DNA from: Verrucomicrobiota bacterium
Lineage (GTDB): Bacteria > Verrucomicrobiota > Verrucomicrobiia > Opitutales > Opitutaceae
Direction: 5' to 3'
DNA: 64,000 nucleotides
Assembly (NCBI GenBank): GCA_028293545.1
Contig: JAQGOP010000038.1
Location: 58,512 to 122,511, forward strand
The notes under the pieces: model-generated
Databases searched by the model: none
What the model was told of the DNA's origin: nothing
The model's input: the letters and a program-made list of their open reading frames with translations, nothing else
Shown here: one piece after another, positions 8,647 through 17,121 of the stretch
How the letters are laid out: each line of letters starts with the position of its first letter
Position numbering within the stretch: position 1 is the stretch's first letter
Program-made: the position numbers and the translations under genes

Positions 8647-9180
8647 ATGCGCAACAAGGTTTATCTCCTGCTCCTCGGACTCTTCCTCCTGACGCTCGCC
8701 TTGGTCGTGCGCTCTGGCCTGCTCGCGCGAAAGGAACCCGGCCGGCCGATCAATTCGGCCATGCGCGATGCGATGTCCGAGGAATCGCCGCAGATGAGCG
8801 AGGACGACGTCGCGATCGTGCGCGCGAAATACGGCAACGCGCGCCGCCTTCATTCCGGCCTCCTCTATGTCGAACGCGCGCCGGGTAACGGCGGCTCAAC
8901 CCCGCGCAACGGCCAGGAGGTGATTGTGCACTACGCCGGCAGCCTGCTCGACGGAACCCCGATCGATAGTTCCTACACGCGTGGCGCACCCTTCACGTTC
9001 CGGCTCGGCGCCGGCGAAGTCATCCAGGGCTGGGACGACGCCGTGCTGGGGATGCGCAAAGGCGAAAAGCGCACGCTGATCATCCCCTACTGGCTCGGCT
9101 ACGGACTCAATGGGCGCCCGCCAAAAATTCCGCCGCGCGCCACTCTCGTCTTCGACGTCGAGCTGCTGGATATCCGGTAG
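8647..9180 (+). CDS. FKBP-type peptidyl-prolyl isomerase, membrane-anchored
   Basis: A 177-residue protein with an N-terminal transmembrane helix (MRNKVYLLLLGLFLLTLALVV) and a C-terminal FKBP domain (about 75-177). Family motifs are present: VIVHYAGSLLDGTPIDSSY, then FRLGAGEVIQGWDDAVLGM, then KRTLIIPYWLGYG and LVFDVELLDIR. It catalyses prolyl cis-trans isomerisation, probably on the periplasmic side. The helix starts right after the ATG at 8647, which supports this start over upstream in-frame codons. It is the second prolyl isomerase in 4 kb. Confidence 0.9.
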   Translation: MRNKVYLLLLGLFLLTLALVVRSGLLARKEPGRPINSAMRDAMSEESPQMSEDDVAIVRAKYGNARRLHSGLLYVERAPGNGGSTPRNGQEVIVHYAGSLLDGTPIDSSYTRGAPFTFRLGAGEVIQGWDDAVLGMRKGEKRTLIIPYWLGYGLNGRPPKIPPRATLVFDVELLDIR

Positions 9181-9234
9181 AACCCCGACGGAGCGCAGGC
9201 GCATCATTTCACTGACCAGGTGACGGGCGGGCCG

Positions 9235-9262
9235 AACGCGTTGTTTCCAACGCGTGGAGCGA
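9235..9262. repeat. Single hairpin with GTGGAGCG tail
   Basis: CGCGTTG (9237-9243) and CAACGCG (9248-9254) form a 7-bp stem with a TTTC loop, followed by TGGAGCG. The same words make up the arms of the longer inverted repeat at 22241-22342 and appear at 38949-38974, so this looks like a solitary or decayed arm of that family. Apart from this and the doubtful small gene that follows, the 388 bp between 9181 and 9568 hold nothing recognisable. Confidence 0.5.
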
Positions 9263-9302
9263 CTCTGGCCGCCTCTCGATGCGTGGATCAAACGCCCCGC
9301 GC

Positions 9303-9506
9303 TCAGTCATGAAAGCGCGTCAGTGGCGCGCTCAAGCGATCCAGCAGTGTCGGATCGAACAGGCGCGGCGCCGCGGACTCCTCGACGCCGAACTGTCCCG
9401 CGGCCAGCCCGATCGCCAGCAGCGCGCCGCGCGCCAGCCGACGCCGAAGCTTTCCCTTCTTTTTCGGGTGCGGGGTAATCGCGGCGTTCGGTTTTCGGGA
9501 GTGCAC
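9303..9506 (-). CDS. Possible small basic protein with one hydrophobic segment
   Basis: A 67-codon frame starting with GTG. It reads HSRKPNAAITPHPKKKGK at the N-terminus, then a short hydrophobic stretch (ARGALLAIGLAAGQFG) and a C-terminus ending LTRFHD. G/C at third codon positions is strong, as in neighbouring real genes, and the basic-then-hydrophobic pattern resembles a small membrane-associated peptide. It is on the same strand as the hexosaminidase upstream of it and would be the last gene of that run. There is no clear ribosome binding site and no family is recognised. It could be chance. Confidence 0.35.
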   Translation of the reverse strand: MHSRKPNAAITPHPKKKGKLRRRLARGALLAIGLAAGQFGVEESAAPRLFDPTLLDRLSAPLTRFHD

Positions 9507-9568
9507 GCGAATCGAAGGGACCGGTTCGATCCCGAATCGGCTCCCGCATTCGCTACCTGAAATGTGGG

Positions 9569-11119
9569 CTAAGCACGTGGACGCCGGTAATTCACACCCA
9601 GGCGGTCGAAGCGCGCGAGCAACCACGAAAGCCGCCGGCGAAAATCGGCAAAATCCTTTTTCTCCGGCGGGGTCCATACCACCTCGGCCAGGGCGCTCAG
9701 GCGGGGGTACGCGCGGTGTTCAACGAGGGCGAGGCTCGGCATGCGCTCGCGCCAGAGCTGGCCCTGCGCACCCAGCACGCGGCCATGATACTGCGGCTGC
9801 AGCTCTGGCGAAATCGGATCGAACGAATAAACCTTCTCCAACGTCGTCTGCGTCCCGATCGCACCGCCTTCCTCCTCGGCCGTTCCTTCCGTGTAATCGA
9901 AATAGGTGTGTGACGTCGGCGCCATCACGACGTCGTGTCCCATGCGCGCGGCTTCGATCGCCCATTTCACGTCGCGCCAGGCCATCATCGCGGCCCCGGG
10001 AGCGAGGCCGCCTTCCTGGATTTCATCCCAGCCGATCAGCCGCCGCCCCCGCGCCGCGAGGAAATTTTCCGTGCGCCGGATGAACCAGCTCTGCACTTCG
10101 TGCCCATCCTTGAGCTGGTTCGCCTTCATGAACGCCTGCGTCGTCGGCGAAGCTTCCCATTGGTCCTTCATCGCTTCGTCCCCGCCGACGTGGATGAACT
10201 TGCTCGGGAACAACGCCAGCACCTCGGTGAAAACATCGTCGAGGAACTGCAGCGTCGCGGGCTTCGGCGCGTAGGTTTCGGGAAAAATCGCCCAGCGATT
10301 CTGGATCTTCGGCGCGTACCCGGGCGCGTCCGTGTTTCCAAATTCCGGGTACGCCGTGAGCGCCGCCGAGCTGTGCCCCGGCACCTCGATCTCGGGGACC
10401 ACGGTGACGAACCGTTCCGCGGCGTAGGCGACGACGTCGCGCACCTCATCCTGCGTGTAAAACCCGCCATGCGGCACGTCGTCGAAACTCTGCTCGGCCC
10501 CGACCTGTGTCGTGTTTTCGCGCCACGCCGCCACCGAGGTCAGTTTCGGATATTTTTTGATCTCGATGCGCCAGCCCTGGTCGTCGACCAGGTGCCACTG
10601 GAACACGTTCATTTTGTGCAGCGCCAGCGTGTCGATGTACTTCTTCACCTCCGCGACCGGCGAAAAATGCCGGCTCACGTCGAGCAGCGAACCGCGCCAG
10701 GTGAATCGCGGGCGATCCTCGATCTCGATCGCCGGCACCTGCACGCCGGCACCGCCCGCGCGCCAGCCGAAACGCTCCACGTCGGGAGGCAGCAGCTGGC
10801 GCAGCGACTGTGCCCCATAAAAAACTCCCGCCGGCCCGCCGCCGCGAATTTCGACGCCGCCCGCCGAGGCGGTCAGCATGTATCCTTCGCCGCCCAGTTT
10901 CGCCCCGAGCGCCGGATCGACCCTCAACGCGATCGCATTTCCGCCCGCAGGAGCGCGGTCCGCCACTTTGACGCCGAGGATCTTGGCCAGCTGGTTCGCC
11001 GTGCCCTTCAGCGCGGGATCAGCCGCCACGATCACGGTGTCCCCCGCGATCGGGAACGGCGCACCGCCGGTGAGGCGGCACGAAACGGGAAGCGGGATGA
11101 TGCTGGGGTTTTGGCTCAT
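9569..11119 (-). CDS. Beta-N-acetylhexosaminidase, GH20
   Basis: A 516-residue glycoside hydrolase. Residues 1-130 are the GH20b N-terminal domain; about 138-495 form the GH20 barrel, with FTWRGSLLDVSRHF at its start, HLVDDQGWRIEIKKYPKL, and the catalytic Asp314-Glu315 pair in HVGGDEAMKDQWE. It releases terminal GlcNAc or GalNAc from glycans by substrate-assisted catalysis. No convincing signal peptide is seen from ATG 11119, so either it is cytoplasmic or the true start differs. An in-frame upstream start at 11263 would overlap the next gene by 85 bp and does not add a signal sequence. GH20 enzymes are common in polysaccharide-degrading Verrucomicrobiota. Confidence 0.9.
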   Translation of the reverse strand: MSQNPSIIPLPVSCRLTGGAPFPIAGDTVIVAADPALKGTANQLAKILGVKVADRAPAGGNAIALRVDPALGAKLGGEGYMLTASAGGVEIRGGGPAGVFYGAQSLRQLLPPDVERFGWRAGGAGVQVPAIEIEDRPRFTWRGSLLDVSRHFSPVAEVKKYIDTLALHKMNVFQWHLVDDQGWRIEIKKYPKLTSVAAWRENTTQVGAEQSFDDVPHGGFYTQDEVRDVVAYAAERFVTVVPEIEVPGHSSAALTAYPEFGNTDAPGYAPKIQNRWAIFPETYAPKPATLQFLDDVFTEVLALFPSKFIHVGGDEAMKDQWEASPTTQAFMKANQLKDGHEVQSWFIRRTENFLAARGRRLIGWDEIQEGGLAPGAAMMAWRDVKWAIEAARMGHDVVMAPTSHTYFDYTEGTAEEEGGAIGTQTTLEKVYSFDPISPELQPQYHGRVLGAQGQLWRERMPSLALVEHRAYPRLSALAEVVWTPPEKKDFADFRRRLSWLLARFDRLGVNYRRPRA

Positions 11120-11178
11120 GAAAAAATGGTTCCAATCGCCGGGACACTTTTCCCGGCCTTCAAAGGGATCGCGACGGA

Positions 11179-11916
11179 CTACAAACCGAGCAGGCTCCCG
11201 TTCCGTTTGATCCAATGTTCGGCGTCGCGCCAACCGGGGCAGACTTCCTCCACCCGCGCCCAAAAACGCGCCGAGTGGTTCATCTCCCTCAGATGCATCA
11301 GTTCATGGTAAACAATATAGTCGCGGACAAACTCGGGCGTCTGCACGAGCCGCCAGTTCAGCGAAATCGTGCCGTTCGCGGAGCATGAGCCCCAGCGCGA
11401 GCGCTGGTTGCGCACCGTCACCTGCTTCACCTCCACCCCGGTGATGGCCGACAGCTCCCACGTGCGCGCGGGCAATTCGATTTTCGCGCGCCGCGCAAAA
11501 TGCGCCTCCAGCGTCGGTCGCAGGTCGCCGTCGAAACCCGGCACGCGAAATACATCCGCCGCGACGCAGACCTGCGGTTTCTCGCCCGCCACGGCCGCGC
11601 GGATTTCCGACAACTCACCGCGCCACAGCACGCGCGTGCCAATCGTCCAGACTTGAGCGCCGCGCGGACGCTCCGCCTGGCGCGCCCGCGCCCGCTCGAG
11701 CCAGGCGTGATGCTGCGCCACGAAGCGTTCGGCCTCACGCACCGACCCGCGCGCAGGAATGACCGCGACGGCCGTCCCATCACGCCGCAACGTCAGCCGA
11801 TAATTGCGCGCGCGATAGCTGCGTTCGAAGACCACCCCTCCGCCCGGCGGCGGCGCTTTGTGCACCCCGGAAGCGGGTTCAAACAAGCCGAACAGGTCCT
11901 GCTGTTCGGAACTCAT
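11179..11916 (-). CDS. YgjP-type (DUF45/WLM) zinc metalloprotease
   Basis: A 245-residue protein of the YgjP family. The N-terminal part has the beta-rich domain with RSYRARNYRLTLRRDGTAVA; the C-terminal part carries RNQRSRWGSCSANGTISLN and the zinc motif HELMH (204-208) with a third ligand His214 in REMNHSARFW, then a Trp-rich end. The fold resembles minigluzincin peptidases; some family members have been linked to DNA-protein crosslink repair by similarity to Spartan/Wss1, but the substrate here is unknown. The N-terminal SSEQQDLFGLF looks like a clamp-binding-type peptide (QxxLF), which is suggestive only. It lies 59 bp upstream of the hexosaminidase. Confidence 0.85.
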   Translation of the reverse strand: MSSEQQDLFGLFEPASGVHKAPPPGGGVVFERSYRARNYRLTLRRDGTAVAVIPARGSVREAERFVAQHHAWLERARARQAERPRGAQVWTIGTRVLWRGELSEIRAAVAGEKPQVCVAADVFRVPGFDGDLRPTLEAHFARRAKIELPARTWELSAITGVEVKQVTVRNQRSRWGSCSANGTISLNWRLVQTPEFVRDYIVYHELMHLREMNHSARFWARVEEVCPGWRDAEHWIKRNGSLLGL

Positions 11917-12034
11917 CCTTTACGTCGGCCCTGCATCCCAACAGCCCAATGTGAGAAACCGTGCGCAGTCGAGCCGACTTTGTCGGATCGCAATAATTTC
12001 CCGGGCGGCGCGTCGAGTCCTAAACGGAACCGAT

Positions 12035-12197
12035 GCAGTTGAAAGGTGAGGGGGAAAGTTGAAAGAACAGGTCAGAAGGAGTTGGAGGCATTTAAAAAGC
12101 CGGGGCGTTCAACGCACCAGAAGGTAAAACCAACGCCGGCGAAAAACGCTTTGGGTTTCCTCGGTATCGTGGCTTTCAACCTTCACCTCTCAACTGC
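12035..12197. repeat. Intergenic inverted repeat, GTTGAAAGGTGAGG type
   Basis: The left end carries CAGTTGAAAGGTGAGG (12037-12052) and a second AGTTGAAAG; the right end carries CTTTCAACCTTCACCTC (12173-12189) then TCAACTG. The ends are imperfect reverse complements and the centre is unrelated. It fills most of the gap between two minus-strand genes. The same GTTGAAAG/CTTTCAAC words form the inner arms of the elements at 20100 and 23981 and the element at 35247. Confidence 0.65.
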
Positions 12198-12207
12198 CGG
12201 CTCCGCC

Positions 12208-12642
12208 TTAGAGCCGCACCCGCTCCCAGCTGACGATTTTTCCCTTCGCCACCGTCAGCCATGCGAAGCTCGCGCCGTCGCCCCGCGGACGCGTGATACA
12301 CCCGGGGTTCAGCCAGCGCACGCCATTGAGCATTTCGTCGCGCGTCACGTGCGTGTGCCCGTGCAGTAGCGCCGCCACTCCCCGGGGCGCCGATCGCGGC
12401 GGCACATGGGTCAGCAGGAAAGAAACCCCCTCGCGCTCCAATGTCAGCGTCTCCGGCCAGCCTTGGAATTCATCGCAGTTTCCGCGCACGACGTGCAGTG
12501 GACGCAGCAGTTCGGCGAACTCGGCCAGCGTCGCAGGATCGCACACGTCGCCCAGGTGCCAGATTTCATCGGCGTCCTTCATCAGGTCCGGCAGGAACGG
12601 CGGGTATCGGTCGTGAGTGTCCGAAAAAACCGCGATGCGCAT
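12208..12642 (-). CDS. YfcE/MJ0936-type metallophosphoesterase
   Basis: A 144-residue phosphodiesterase with the calcineurin-like metal motifs in order: FSDTH (D8, H10), WHLGDVCD, VRGNCDE and LLHGHTHV, followed by NPGCITRPRG, a hallmark of the YfcE family. These small cytosolic enzymes hydrolyse phosphodiester bonds such as bis-pNPP in vitro; the physiological substrate is usually unknown. It was started at ATG 12642, because upstream in-frame sequence runs antisense through the polymerase gene and has no domain. It is transcribed divergently from the Y-family polymerase, with 63 bp between them. Confidence 0.88.
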   Translation of the reverse strand: MRIAVFSDTHDRYPPFLPDLMKDADEIWHLGDVCDPATLAEFAELLRPLHVVRGNCDEFQGWPETLTLEREGVSFLLTHVPPRSAPRGVAALLHGHTHVTRDEMLNGVRWLNPGCITRPRGDGASFAWLTVAKGKIVSWERVRL

Positions 12643-12705
12643 GGGATAAAGCTGAGGCTTTCGCTCGCCGTTTGACAGCGGTTTTTCCGCGTCGACACTT
12701 GCGCT

Positions 12706-14028
12706 GTGCTCCGCGCGCTTGCCATCGACTTCAACTCGTTCTTCGCCTCGGTTGAGCAGGAGGACCGCCCCGAGCTGCGCGGCAAACCGGTGATCGTCGT
12801 CCCCGTCATGGCCGAAACCACGGGTTCGATCGCGGTCAGCATCGAGGCCAAGCAGTTCGGCCTCAAGCGAAACGCCCGTGTCGCCGAGGCCCGCATCCAA
12901 TGCCCCGGCATCATCGTCGTCGAGGCCCGCCCCGAGCTCTACATCCAGTACCACCGGCGCCTGAAGGAAATCGTCGAAACCCTGGCGCCGGTGAAAAAAG
13001 TCCAGTCGATCGACGAGCTCGAATGCGAGCTGTCCGGCGACCTCGCCGTGCCGGCCCGCGCGTTGCGGCTCGCGGAGGAAATCCGCCAAAAAATTTACCG
13101 CGAAGCCGGCCGCTGCCTCCGGTGCTCGATCGGCATCGGGCCGAACTGGTTCCTGGCGAAGCTGGCGTCGGACTTGAAGAAGCCGGATGGGCTGGTGCTG
13201 TTCGACGAAGCCGACATCCCGGGGAAGCTTCTCGACATCGAACTCGGCGATTTCACCGGCATCGGGCCGAACATGGAAAAACGCCTGCGCGCCGCCGGCA
13301 TCGACGACGCCGCAAAACTCTATGCGGCCAGCAGCGCCCGGCTCCGCTCGGTTTGGGGCAGCGTCGAGGGCGCGCGCTTCCACGACTGGCTGCACGGCGG
13401 CGTCCAGGAACGCGAGCCCCCGCGCCACAGCACCATCGGCCACAGTCACGTCCTGCCCCCGGAAAAGCGCCACGCCACCGCCGCGCTGGCGGTGCTGCAT
13501 CGCCTGCTGCAGAAAGCGGCGATGCGCCTTCGGCACGAGGGATTTTACGCGGGCGGGCTGCAGCTCTCGATCGGGTATCGCGATGGCGCCGACTGGAGCC
13601 AGGACCTGCGGTTCAACGAGACGCAGGACACGATCCACTTCACGCACGTCCTCAACGAACTCTGGTCGCGGCGGCCAAAGGCCCACCTCACGCGCGCCCC
13701 GCTGCAGGTCGGCGTGATGCTTCACCAGCTGCTCGCCTCCGCGCTGCACACCGCCGACCTCTTCGAGGGAAAAAAGGCGGAGACCCGCACGCGGCTGCTC
13801 GGCGCCGTCGACACGCTCAACAAGACTTTCGGCAAGAACTCCGTCTACTTCGGCGGAGCCCACGGCGCCACGGGGTACACCCCGATGCGCATTGCCTTCA
13901 CGCGCATCCCCGAGCCCGAAATCGAGGAAATCGACGCGTCGCTGGGACGAAGGCTGCGGCCGCGGAAGGAGGAGAAAAACCCCAAGCTCCCACCTCCAAG
14001 CTCCAGTGAAATTCCAAATTCCGAATAG
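12706..14028 (+). CDS. Y-family DNA polymerase (Pol IV-like)
   Basis: A 440-residue translesion polymerase starting with GTG. Catalytic acids are Asp8 in AIDFNSFFASVEQ and Asp103-Glu104 in QSIDELECEL. The palm and fingers lie in residues 1-180, with CLRCSIGIGPNWFLAKLASDLKKPDGL; a helix-hairpin-helix thumb follows (GDFTGIGPNMEKRLRAAGI) and a little-finger domain to about 410. The family copies damaged templates. It departs from classical DinB: SIDEL replaces SIDEA, and the region around RGVISTASYEAR is MAETTGSIAVSIEAK. The last residues (PPPSSSEIPNSE) come from an intergenic inverted repeat that has entered the gene end, so the native C-terminus was probably altered. Confidence 0.88.
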   Translation: MLRALAIDFNSFFASVEQEDRPELRGKPVIVVPVMAETTGSIAVSIEAKQFGLKRNARVAEARIQCPGIIVVEARPELYIQYHRRLKEIVETLAPVKKVQSIDELECELSGDLAVPARALRLAEEIRQKIYREAGRCLRCSIGIGPNWFLAKLASDLKKPDGLVLFDEADIPGKLLDIELGDFTGIGPNMEKRLRAAGIDDAAKLYAASSARLRSVWGSVEGARFHDWLHGGVQEREPPRHSTIGHSHVLPPEKRHATAALAVLHRLLQKAAMRLRHEGFYAGGLQLSIGYRDGADWSQDLRFNETQDTIHFTHVLNELWSRRPKAHLTRAPLQVGVMLHQLLASALHTADLFEGKKAETRTRLLGAVDTLNKTFGKNSVYFGGAHGATGYTPMRIAFTRIPEPEIEEIDASLGRRLRPRKEEKNPKLPPPSSSEIPNSE

Positions 14029-14057
14029 GTGGTTCGAAGTTCCAATGGAGCTTGGAG
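13994..14057. repeat. Inverted repeat overlapping the polymerase 3' end
   Basis: CTCCAAGCTCCA (13994-14005) is the perfect reverse complement of TGGAGCTTGGAG (14046-14057), with a further weaker match outside (AAGCTCC and GGAGCTT) and inner TTCCAA/TTCGAA words. The left arm and the stop codon of the Y-family polymerase lie within the element, so the last dozen codons of that gene are repeat-derived. The right arm ends about 30 bp before the gamma-glutamyltransferase start. Confidence 0.75.
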
Positions 14058-14087
14058 CTTCTCCCCCCGCAGCCTACTCTCCCGTCC

Positions 14088-15812
14088 ATGAAACTCCTGC
14101 CTGCCCTCCTCCTTGTGGCTGCGGTTTTCGCCCCGGCCGCCACCGCCCAGATTGATCGCGTCAATGGCCGCAGTTTCGCCACGCGTTCAGCCGTCGTCGC
14201 CCAACACGGCATGGTCTGCACCAGCCAGCCGCTCGTCACCCAGATCGGAATCGACGTGTTGAAGGCCGGCGGTTCCGCCGTCGATGCCGCCATCGCGGCG
14301 AATGCCGCGCTCGGGTTGATGGAGCCGACGGGCAGCGGAGTCGGCGGTGACCTCTTCGCGATCGTGTACGACGCGAAGACCAAAAAACTTTATGGCCTCA
14401 ATGCCTCGGGCCGTTCGCCGCTCGGGCTTAGTTACGAGCAGATGAAAGCCGAACTCGGCAAAGCCGGCAGCCCCGCGCATATCCCTCCGCGCGGCTTCCT
14501 GCCGATTTCCGTGCCCGGCGCGGTCAGTGGCTGGTTCGAACTGCACCAGCGATTCGGCAAACTCCCGATGAAGGACCTGCTGGCGCCGGCCATCCGCTAC
14601 GCCGAGGAGGGCTTTCCGCTCACGCAGTACATCGCCTACGGCTGGGACCTGAATGTCCGCCTCGCCAAATCCGATAAATTTCCGGGCGCGTTCCTCTCGA
14701 CCTACGCGCCCAACGGCCGCGCTCCCGCCGAAGGTGAGATTTTCAGGAATCCCGCGCTCGCCCATACGCTGCAGCTGATCGCTGACCAGGGCCGAGATGG
14801 TTTCTACAAGGGTCAAATCGCCGATCAGATCGATGCCTTCATGCGCGCCAACGGAGGGTTCCTTCGCAAAGCGGACTTCGAGCAGCACACAGCGACGTGG
14901 GTTGAACCTGTCTCGGTCAACTACCGCGGCTACGACGTCTATGAATTGCCGCCGAATTCACAGGGCATCGCCGCCCTGCAGATGCTCACGATCCTCGAGG
15001 GCTTCAACCTGCGCGCGATGGGCTTCAATTCACCGGAGGCGCTGCACACGCTGATCGAGGCCAAGAAACTGGCGTTCGAGGATCGCGCGAAATTTTACGC
15101 GGATCCGGCCTTCGCGAAAATTCCGCTGAAATCCCTGCTTTCGAAGGAATACGGCGCCGAGCGTCGCAAGCTCATCAACGCGGATCGTGCCGCTCGCACG
15201 TACGACGCCGGCAATCCCGCGCTCAAGGACGGCGACACGATTTACCTCACGACCGCCGACGCGGAGGGCAACATGGTTTCACTGATCCAGAGCAATTATC
15301 GCGGCATGGGTTCCGGGATCAGCGTGCCCGGGCTGGGGTTCACCTTCCAGGATCGCGGCGAGATGTTCGCGATGGAGCCCGGCCACGCGAACGTCTACGC
15401 ACCCGGCAAGCGACCGTTCCAGACCATCATCCCGGCGTTTGTCATGAAGGACGGTCAGCCGTGGCTGAGCTTCGGCGTGATGGGCGGCGCGATGCAGCCG
15501 CAGGGGCATGTCCAGATCCTGACGAACCTCATCGATTTCGACCTGGACGTCCAGGAAGCGGGCGACGCGGCGCGGTGGCAGCATGACGGCTCCTCCGAGC
15601 CGACCGGGGAAAAAATGCGCGACGGCGGTTTCGTGCAGGTCGAGAGCGGCATTCCCTACGAGAGCGTGCGAGGCCTCGTCCAGCGCGGTCACGATGTGCG
15701 CGCCGGGAACGGCGGTTTCGGCGGTTACCAAGCCATCATGTGGGACGCGAAGAACAAGGTGTACCACGGCGCAAGCGAGAGCCGTAAGGACGGTTGCGCG
15801 ATGGGATATTAA
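14088..15812 (+). CDS. ggt: Gamma-glutamyltransferase, exported
   Basis: A 574-residue Ntn-hydrolase precursor with a signal peptide (MKLLPALLLVAAVFAPAATA). GGT motifs: GGSAVDAAIAANAALGLMEP, SGVGGDLFAIVYD, SVPGAVSGW and PPNSQGIAALQML in the large subunit. The nucleophile after self-cleavage should be Thr384 in KDGDTIYLTTADAEGN; the small subunit then carries GMGSG, RPFQTIIPAF and GVMGGAMQPQGH. It hydrolyses or transfers the gamma-glutamyl group of glutathione and related compounds in the periplasm. The usual TTHYS sequence at the nucleophile reads TIYLT, so substrate preference may differ. Length is typical. Confidence 0.9.
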   Translation: MKLLPALLLVAAVFAPAATAQIDRVNGRSFATRSAVVAQHGMVCTSQPLVTQIGIDVLKAGGSAVDAAIAANAALGLMEPTGSGVGGDLFAIVYDAKTKKLYGLNASGRSPLGLSYEQMKAELGKAGSPAHIPPRGFLPISVPGAVSGWFELHQRFGKLPMKDLLAPAIRYAEEGFPLTQYIAYGWDLNVRLAKSDKFPGAFLSTYAPNGRAPAEGEIFRNPALAHTLQLIADQGRDGFYKGQIADQIDAFMRANGGFLRKADFEQHTATWVEPVSVNYRGYDVYELPPNSQGIAALQMLTILEGFNLRAMGFNSPEALHTLIEAKKLAFEDRAKFYADPAFAKIPLKSLLSKEYGAERRKLINADRAARTYDAGNPALKDGDTIYLTTADAEGNMVSLIQSNYRGMGSGISVPGLGFTFQDRGEMFAMEPGHANVYAPGKRPFQTIIPAFVMKDGQPWLSFGVMGGAMQPQGHVQILTNLIDFDLDVQEAGDAARWQHDGSSEPTGEKMRDGGFVQVESGIPYESVRGLVQRGHDVRAGNGGFGGYQAIMWDAKNKVYHGASESRKDGCAMGY

Positions 15813-15854
15813 GCCATCTCCTCGCGGTCCGACCCGGGCGTTTCCTTCGCACGC

Positions 15855-16409
15855 ATGAGCGACATCTTCGATTTCAGGGTGGTGGAACTCCGCACTCCGC
15901 GCCTGCGGTTGCGCGCGCTGGCGGTGGAGGATGCCGGGGCCATTTTCGCGTACGCGACCAACCCGGAGATGGCGCGCTTCACGTTGTGGCCCGCGCACCC
16001 AAACCTCGATTTCACGATCGGATTTGTGCGGCATTTCATCGCCGGGGAATTCCTGGCCTGGGCGATCGCGGAACCGGAGAATCGCGATGCGATCGGGATG
16101 GTTTTCCTGCATTCGTTCCACCGGCATCACCGCAAGGCTGAAATCGCCTTCAACCTGGCCCGGCCGCATTGGGGAAAAGGGATGGTCACCGAAGCCGCGG
16201 GGGCGGTGCTGCCCGTGGCATTTGGCCCCGTCGGGCTCCACCGAATCGAGGCCACGTGCATGCCCGAAAACCACGGCTCGCGTCGCGTCCTGGAGAAGTT
16301 GGGGATGAAAAAGGAAGGCCGGCTGAGGCAATCGCACGCGCGCTACGACGGTTACCACGACATGGACCTGTACGCGGTGCTGAAAGAGGACGCGGTCGGA
16401 GGGAAGTAA
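15855..16409 (+). CDS. GNAT acetyltransferase, RimJ/RimL type
   Basis: A 184-residue GNAT-fold protein. It has the RimJ/RimL N-terminal pattern LRTPRLRLRALAVEDAGAIF, a central strand AEIAFNLARPHWGKGMVTEA that makes up the acetyl-CoA binding motif A (here HWGKGMVTEA, in place of QxxGxG/A), and the C-terminal RIEATCMPENHGSRRVLEKL that is diagnostic for this subgroup. Such enzymes acetylate N-terminal amino groups of ribosomal proteins or small molecules; the substrate cannot be inferred. It follows ggt by 42 bp on the same strand. Confidence 0.88.
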   Translation: MSDIFDFRVVELRTPRLRLRALAVEDAGAIFAYATNPEMARFTLWPAHPNLDFTIGFVRHFIAGEFLAWAIAEPENRDAIGMVFLHSFHRHHRKAEIAFNLARPHWGKGMVTEAAGAVLPVAFGPVGLHRIEATCMPENHGSRRVLEKLGMKKEGRLRQSHARYDGYHDMDLYAVLKEDAVGGK

Positions 16410-16532
16410 CCGCGCGAATTTGTCGTTTTTGGGTAGCGCGATTGAACTCATGTCCAAGCTCGAACGTGGCCACCGATTCTGGCTTAAACCACTGCGGGGC
16501 GACCAAGGGGAGCGGGCATTTAAATCCAGCCC

Positions 16533-16561
16533 TTGACACGCAAATGGGCGTCAGGCACTTC
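16533..16561 (+). promoter_or_regulatory. Candidate promoter of rpmH-rnpA
   Basis: A perfect -35 box TTGACA lies at 16533-16538, 48 bp before the rpmH start. The -10 region at the expected 17-18 bp distance (about 16556-16561, CACTTC) is weak. The position, in the gap after an unrelated gene and just before a strongly expressed ribosomal gene, is the main support. Confidence 0.4.
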
Positions 16562-16585
16562 TGACCCTCTTTTTCTTCAAAAGCC

Positions 16586-16723
16586 ATGAAACCTACATTC
16601 CGCCCGCACCGCAAAAAGCGCGCCCGTAAGATTGGATATCGCGCCCGCATGGCCACCCGAGGCGGCCGCAAGGTCATCAAGTCCCGCCGTCTCAAGGGTC
16701 GCAAGCGCCTCACGGTCGTCTGA
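16586..16723 (+). CDS. rpmH: Ribosomal protein bL34
   Basis: A 45-residue, very basic protein. It begins [20 protein letters not shown] and continues with [20 protein letters not shown], the near-invariant bL34 pattern. It is a structural protein of the 50S subunit that binds 23S rRNA. It heads the conserved rpmH-rnpA-yidD-yidC cluster. In many bacteria dnaA and oriC lie next to it; here an acetyltransferase gene is upstream, so there is no sign of the origin in this window. Confidence 0.97.
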   Translation: MKPTFRPHRKKRARKIGYRARMATRGGRKVIKSRRLKGRKRLTVV

Positions 16724-16752
16724 ACCCCCTCGCAGCCGCGAGGCGTGGTCTT

Positions 16753-17121
16753 ATGCGTTTCCGCCCTGAGCAGCATCTGCGCCGCCCGGGCGATTTCCGC
16801 ACGGTGCGCGAACTGGGTCGGCGAATCGACTGCGGAGCCTTCACGCTTTGGCACCTCAGTCGCCCGGCTGCCAGCGCCGTCCCCCCCACCGTTTCGCGCG
16901 TCGGCGTCGTGGCGTCCAACGCCTCGGTGGGCGCCGCCGTCCAACGCACCCGCGCCAAGCGCCGCATGCGCGAGCTCTTCCGCCAGCACCAAGCCTTGGT
17001 CCCGCCCAGCTCCGACCTTGTCCTGGTCGCGCGGGCCGCGGTGAATCGCTGGGATTACCCCGAGCTCGAACAAAAGTTCACCGACGCATGTCGGAAACTG
17101 GCTCCTTCGCCCCATGTCTGA
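16753..17121 (+). CDS. rnpA: Ribonuclease P protein component
   Basis: A 122-residue basic protein with the RnpA pattern: LRRPGDFRTVRELGRRIDCG at the N-terminus and the RNR motif region QRTRAKRRMRELFRQHQ in the middle. It is the protein cofactor that helps RNase P RNA bind and process pre-tRNA 5' leaders. The canonical NR..AKR motif reads QRTRAKRRMRE. It lies 29 bp after rpmH and overlaps yidD by 8 bp, the usual arrangement. Confidence 0.95.
   Translation: MRFRPEQHLRRPGDFRTVRELGRRIDCGAFTLWHLSRPAASAVPPTVSRVGVVASNASVGAAVQRTRAKRRMRELFRQHQALVPPSSDLVLVARAAVNRWDYPELEQKFTDACRKLAPSPHV

Noticed and set aside
12643..13863. N-terminal extension of the YfcE-like phosphoesterase by about 400 codons
   Set aside because: The extension is antisense to the Y-family polymerase, has no domain, and the metallophosphoesterase fold is complete from ATG 12642.
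16410..16585. Replication origin next to rpmH
   Set aside because: No DnaA-box cluster, no A/T-rich unwinding region and no dnaA gene. rpmH-rnpA can be far from oriC in many phyla.
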